Shown: in pieces, positions 15,948-17,988 of the stretch
How the letters are laid out: each line of letters begins with the position of its first letter
How positions within the stretch are numbered: position 1 is the stretch's first letter
Source of the DNA: a bacterium
GTDB taxonomy: Bacteria; SZUA-79; Acidulodesulfobacterales; Acidulodesulfobacteraceae
DNA: 17,988 nt
Assembly (NCBI GenBank): GCA_021800745.1
Contig: JAJYYS010000012.1
Coordinates: 1 to 17,988, forward strand
Reading direction: 5' to 3'
Program-made: the position numbers and the translations under genes
Notes under the pieces: generated by a model
Database searches by the model: none
Seen by the model: the letters and a program-made list of their open reading frames with translations, nothing else
Told to the model about the DNA's origin: nothing

Positions 15948-16690
15948 TTCATAAGATCGACGAAAATAAAAAAATTATAGACGTCATTTCGATAATGCCT
16001 GAATATTTCGAGTCTTTCCTTAAAACGGGACTCATCGGGAGAGCCTTAAAAACCGGCCTCGTAGAAATAAATATAATTAATCCAAGAGATTTTTCTAATG
16101 ATAAGCATAAAAGGGTGGACGATAAGATTTACGGCGGCGGAGCCGGCCAGCTTTTAATGGCTGAACCTATCCTTAAAGCCTACGAACATTCTTTAACCAA
16201 TTATACATACAAAAATAAAAAACATATTACGGTAATAATGTCCGCATCCGGAAAATTACTTGATTCAAGCATAGCCGAAGATATGTCCGGCTATAACCAT
16301 ATAATAATAATTTGCGGAAGATACGAAGGAATAGATGCCAGAGTGACGGATATTACCGGCGGAATTGAAGTATCGATAGGAAATTATATATTATCCGGCG
16401 GAGAAATAGCCGCCGTCGTCTTCATAGAAACCGTCAGCAGATATTTTAAGGGATTTCTCGGAAACCCCGATTCTCTTAAAGAAGAAAGTCTTTCCGGCAA
16501 TTTCGGCAAAATACTGGAATATCCGCAATATACTAAACCAAAAGTCTTGAAAGGCAAGCCTGTTCCGGATGTCCTGCTCGGCGGCAACCATAAGCTGATA
16601 AACGAATGGAGAACGGAAAAAGCGTTAAAAAAGACGGCGGAAAACAGGGGCCGTCCTTTTAACGAAAATAGCGGAGAAACTGAATCTTAA
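15944..16690 (+). CDS. trmD: tRNA (guanine-N1)-methyltransferase TrmD
   Basis: TrmD methylates G37 of tRNAs with SAM, preventing +1 frameshifting. The 248-residue protein carries the trefoil-knot SAM site: YGGGAGQLLMAEPI (63-76), CGRYEGIDARV (124-134) and YILSGGEIAA (148-157). The C-terminal tRNA-recognition part has LEYPQYTKPKVLKGKPVPDVLLGGNHKLINEWR. The start overlaps the end of rimM by 4 bases; it adds about 11 residues before the conserved DVISIMPEYF, so the N-terminus is slightly extended. The C-terminus is a polar tail. It is followed after 34 bases by rplS. Confidence 0.97.
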   Translation: MIHKIDENKKIIDVISIMPEYFESFLKTGLIGRALKTGLVEINIINPRDFSNDKHKRVDDKIYGGGAGQLLMAEPILKAYEHSLTNYTYKNKKHITVIMSASGKLLDSSIAEDMSGYNHIIIICGRYEGIDARVTDITGGIEVSIGNYILSGGEIAAVVFIETVSRYFKGFLGNPDSLKEESLSGNFGKILEYPQYTKPKVLKGKPVPDVLLGGNHKLINEWRTEKALKKTAENRGRPFNENSGETES

Positions 16691-16724
16691 TATAAATCAT
16701 AACTAAAAAATAAAGGAGATTTCA

Positions 16725-17081
16725 ATGAATATCATCGAAAAAATCGAAAATTCATCTTTGAAAACCGATACGCCCATATTTAAATCGGGAGATACGGTTA
16801 AAGTGCATCAAAAGATAAAAGAAGGCGATAAGGAAAGGATCCAGGTTTATGAAGGGGTCGTTATCGCAAGAAAAGGGAGCGGTCTTCGGTCGGCATTTAC
16901 CGTCAGAAAAAATTCTTACGGCGTAGGGGTAGAAAAAACTTTTTTAGTAAATTCTCCTTTAATCGATAAAATCGAACTGCTATATCAAGGAAAAGTCAGA
17001 AGGGCAAAGCTGTATTATTTAAGAAAGAAAAAAGGCAAAGAAGCCAAAATAGAAAGGCTCGATATGGCACGCCAGCAGTAA
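16725..17081 (+). CDS. rplS: 50S ribosomal protein L19
   Basis: L19 lies at the 30S-50S interface. The 118-residue sequence has the typical [28 protein letters not shown] start, the [31 protein letters not shown] core and the basic [20 protein letters not shown] ending. AAAGGAGA (16712-16719) lies 5 bases before the ATG, a stronger site than those of rimM and trmD, fitting the higher output needed for a ribosomal protein. It is the last recognised gene of the ffh operon; an AT-only hairpin begins at its stop codon. Confidence 0.98.
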   Translation: MNIIEKIENSSLKTDTPIFKSGDTVKVHQKIKEGDKERIQVYEGVVIARKGSGLRSAFTVRKNSYGVGVEKTFLVNSPLIDKIELLYQGKVRRAKLYYLRKKKGKEAKIERLDMARQQ

Positions 17082-17107
17082 ATATAAAATATAATATTTT
17101 ATATTTA
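17079..17107. repeat. AT-only inverted repeat at the rplS stop
   Basis: Starting with the TAA stop of rplS, 29 bases made only of A and T form a perfect inverted repeat of 14 bp per arm around A17093. In RNA it would fold into an AU hairpin, followed a few bases later by TTCTTTT (17112-17118). It could be a weak terminator or a 3'-end stabiliser for the ffh operon mRNA. It is not a classic GC-rich intrinsic terminator. Confidence 0.55.
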
Positions 17108-17136
17108 CTCGATTCTTTTATAAATATTAATGATAT

Positions 17137-17156
17137 ACTTATATTATAATATAAGT
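17137..17156. promoter_or_regulatory. 20-bp perfect palindrome over a TATAAT box
   Basis: ACTTATATTA followed by its exact reverse complement spans 17137-17156 and includes TATAAT at 17145-17150, in front of the phasin-like gene. No convincing -35 lies 16-18 bases upstream. It could be an operator overlapping the -10 of that gene, or just a symmetric AT-rich stretch. Confidence 0.45.
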
Positions 17157-17184
17157 TAATTAATATTAAATAAAGGGGGTTCGT

Positions 17185-17553
17185 ATGGAGAATTCAAAAA
17201 CGCCGCTCGATAAGTTTACCGAATTTATCGGCACCGTTCTTACCGCAACTGAGGATAGATTTCAAAAAATTCTCGATGAATTTATCGTAACTCAGGATTT
17301 TGGAAAAAAAGAAGCCGCGGATTTTTCTAAAAAAATGAAAGGCATATACGAGTCTAATAAAGAGAAGATGTTGTCTTTAATCGACGAATCCGTAAAAAAA
17401 GCGCTCAGTAAAGCCGATATAGCACGCGGTTCGGAAATTAAAGAATTGGAAGAAAAAATAAAAACGCTGGAAGAAAAAGTCAATAAGCAGGCTCATAGCG
17501 CGCATACCCATGCCGAGCACCATAAACACACGGCGGCGCACCACACGAAATAG
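17185..17553 (+). CDS. Small phasin-like coiled-coil protein with histidine-rich tail
   Basis: The 122-residue protein has no recognised catalytic motif. Residues 1-75 resemble small phasin-like proteins of the polyhydroxyalkanoate-granule regulator family: amphipathic helices with FTEFIGTVLTATEDRFQKILDEFI and a VTQDFGKKEAADFSKKM segment. Residues about 82-101 (SEIKELEEKIKTLEEKVNKQ) form a heptad-type coiled coil. The last 20 residues are a tail with eight histidines (AHSAHTHAEHHKHTAAHHTK), which could bind metal ions; that is inference. It starts at an ATG behind AAAGGGGG (17173-17180) and has its own AT-rich upstream region. No PHA synthase is in the window, so a granule role is not shown. 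There is no signal peptide or membrane segment. Confidence 0.75.
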   Translation: MENSKTPLDKFTEFIGTVLTATEDRFQKILDEFIVTQDFGKKEAADFSKKMKGIYESNKEKMLSLIDESVKKALSKADIARGSEIKELEEKIKTLEEKVNKQAHSAHTHAEHHKHTAAHHTK

Positions 17554-17575
17554 TAATTAAGTTTTAATTTTAATA

Positions 17576-17854
17576 ATGGCGTTAAAATCTTACAGAGTTA
17601 TAATTAAGGGAATAGTTCAAGGCGTTAATTTTCGTAATTTTACAAAACTTGAAGCCGAAAGAATAGGCGTCAAAGGATACGTCATGAACACTCATGACGG
17701 TCACGTAGAAGCATTTTTCGAAGGCGGGGAAGAACAAATAAAGGAAATTATCGCTTCGGTTCACGTCGGCCCTCCTTCTTCCAGAGTAAAAGAAGTCAAA
17801 CTTTACGAACAGAACGACCTGTCTAATTTTAAAGATTTTAAAATTTTAAAGTAG
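17576..17854 (+). CDS. acyP: Acylphosphatase
   Basis: Acylphosphatase hydrolyses carboxyl-phosphate bonds such as those in acetyl or carbamoyl phosphate. The 92-residue protein fits the single-domain family: VIIKGIVQGVNFRNFTKLEAERIGVKGYVMNTHDGHVEAFFEG, with catalytic Arg20 in GVNFR (usually GVGFR) and Asn38 in VMNTHDG. It begins 22 bases after the phasin-like gene, without a visible Shine-Dalgarno, and may be co-transcribed with it. A palindromic repeat begins 2 bases after its stop. Its physiological substrate is unknown. Confidence 0.95.
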   Translation: MALKSYRVIIKGIVQGVNFRNFTKLEAERIGVKGYVMNTHDGHVEAFFEGGEEQIKEIIASVHVGPPSSRVKEVKLYEQNDLSNFKDFKILK

Positions 17855-17855
17855 C

Positions 17856-17941
17856 GTCATTGCGAGCGTAGCGGACGAAGTCCAGCGCAGCTAACCAATC
17901 TGTTTTAGATTGCTTCGTCGTCTCCGACTCCTCGCAATGAC
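17856..17941. repeat. Interspersed palindromic repeat (full copy)
   Basis: GTCATTGCGAG (17856-17866) and its exact inverse CTCGCAATGAC (17931-17941) form 11-bp ends. Inside, GACGAAG (17874-17880) pairs with CTTCGTC (17913-17919) and CAATCT (17896-17901) with AGATTG (17907-17912) around a 5-base loop. The left arm carries about 15 extra unpaired bases (17881-17895). Repeats with these GTCATTGCGAG...GATTGCTTCGTC ends are known as dispersed intergenic palindromes in varied bacterial genomes (established knowledge). It is more GC-rich than its surroundings. It lies right behind acyP and could also end transcription. Confidence 0.8.
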
Positions 17942-17949
17942 TGTACAAT

Positions 17950-17988
17950 GTCATTGCGAGCGTCAGCTAACCAATCTCTAAGTTAGAC
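17950..17988. repeat. Second, shorter copy of the palindromic repeat (cut by window end)
   Basis: Bases 17950-17963 repeat GTCATTGCGAGCGT and 17964-17977 repeat CAGCTAACCAATCT of the first copy, but the 18 bases between these blocks in the first copy (17870-17887) are absent. After that the sequence diverges. The two copies are separated by 8 bases containing TGTACA. The right half lies beyond the window. Confidence 0.75.

Noticed and set aside
17855..17988. CRISPR-like repeats at the right edge
   Set aside because: The two copies are palindromic, of different lengths, 8 bases apart and not spaced by unique spacers.
1..17988. A new defence, toxin or biosynthetic system
   Set aside because: All but one of the genes (the phasin-like one) match a known housekeeping family with intact key residues, and there are no transposases, integrases or nucleases of unusual type.

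Overview
This window is AT-rich and gene-dense, and every gene in it is chromosomal housekeeping. Genes on the left (1..11138) read leftward and genes on the right (11221..17854) read rightward; they diverge from a short intergenic region between valS and dnaX. The gene order rpmF-plsX-fabH-(fabK)-fabD-fabG-acpP-fabF-rpiB-glyA-nrdR is one I associate with the deltaproteobacterial (Desulfobacterota-type) lineages. The low GC points away from Geobacter-like members and towards an AT-rich relative. The lineage assignment is inference; no rRNA is present to settle it.

Leftward block. valS (valyl-tRNA synthetase, of the archaeal/rickettsial type by its motifs) comes first. A near-consensus promoter lies just after its stop codon, in front of rpmF. 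From there a compact operon runs: L32 (rpmF), then PlsX for phospholipid entry, then most of a type II fatty acid synthase (FabH initiation, FabK flavin enoyl reductase, FabD malonyl loading, FabG ketoreductase, AcpP carrier, FabF elongation). It continues into rpiB (pentose phosphate), glyA (serine/glycine/one-carbon) and nrdR (ribonucleotide reductase repressor, cut by the window edge). The 3-hydroxyacyl-ACP dehydratase (FabZ/FabA) is the one elongation-cycle enzyme not in the window.

Rightward block. dnaX-ybaB-recR form a DNA replication/repair cluster. dnaX has a consensus extended -10 box so close to its ATG that the mRNA is probably leaderless, and it carries a possible -1 slippery heptamer at the end of the clamp-loader core. 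Next is ffh-rpsP-rimM-trmD-rplS, coupling SRP54, S16, 16S maturation, tRNA m1G37 methylation and L19, with overlapping genes and its own strong promoter. The KH-domain gene often found between rpsP and rimM is absent. Then come a small phasin-like coiled-coil protein with a histidine-rich tail and an acylphosphatase. The right edge holds a palindromic interspersed repeat in two copies, the second shorter by an 18-bp internal segment and cut by the window end.

I found no mobile-element gene, CRISPR array, tRNA, rRNA or obvious defence system. The points of most interest are regulatory or structural: the dnaX slippery site, the leaderless dnaX start, the archaeal-type ValS, the inverted repeats around the ffh and phasin-like promoters, and the terminal repeat family. 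No intergenic gap exceeds 300 bases; the longest are 13714..13843, 17855..17988 and 17082..17184, and each is described below.
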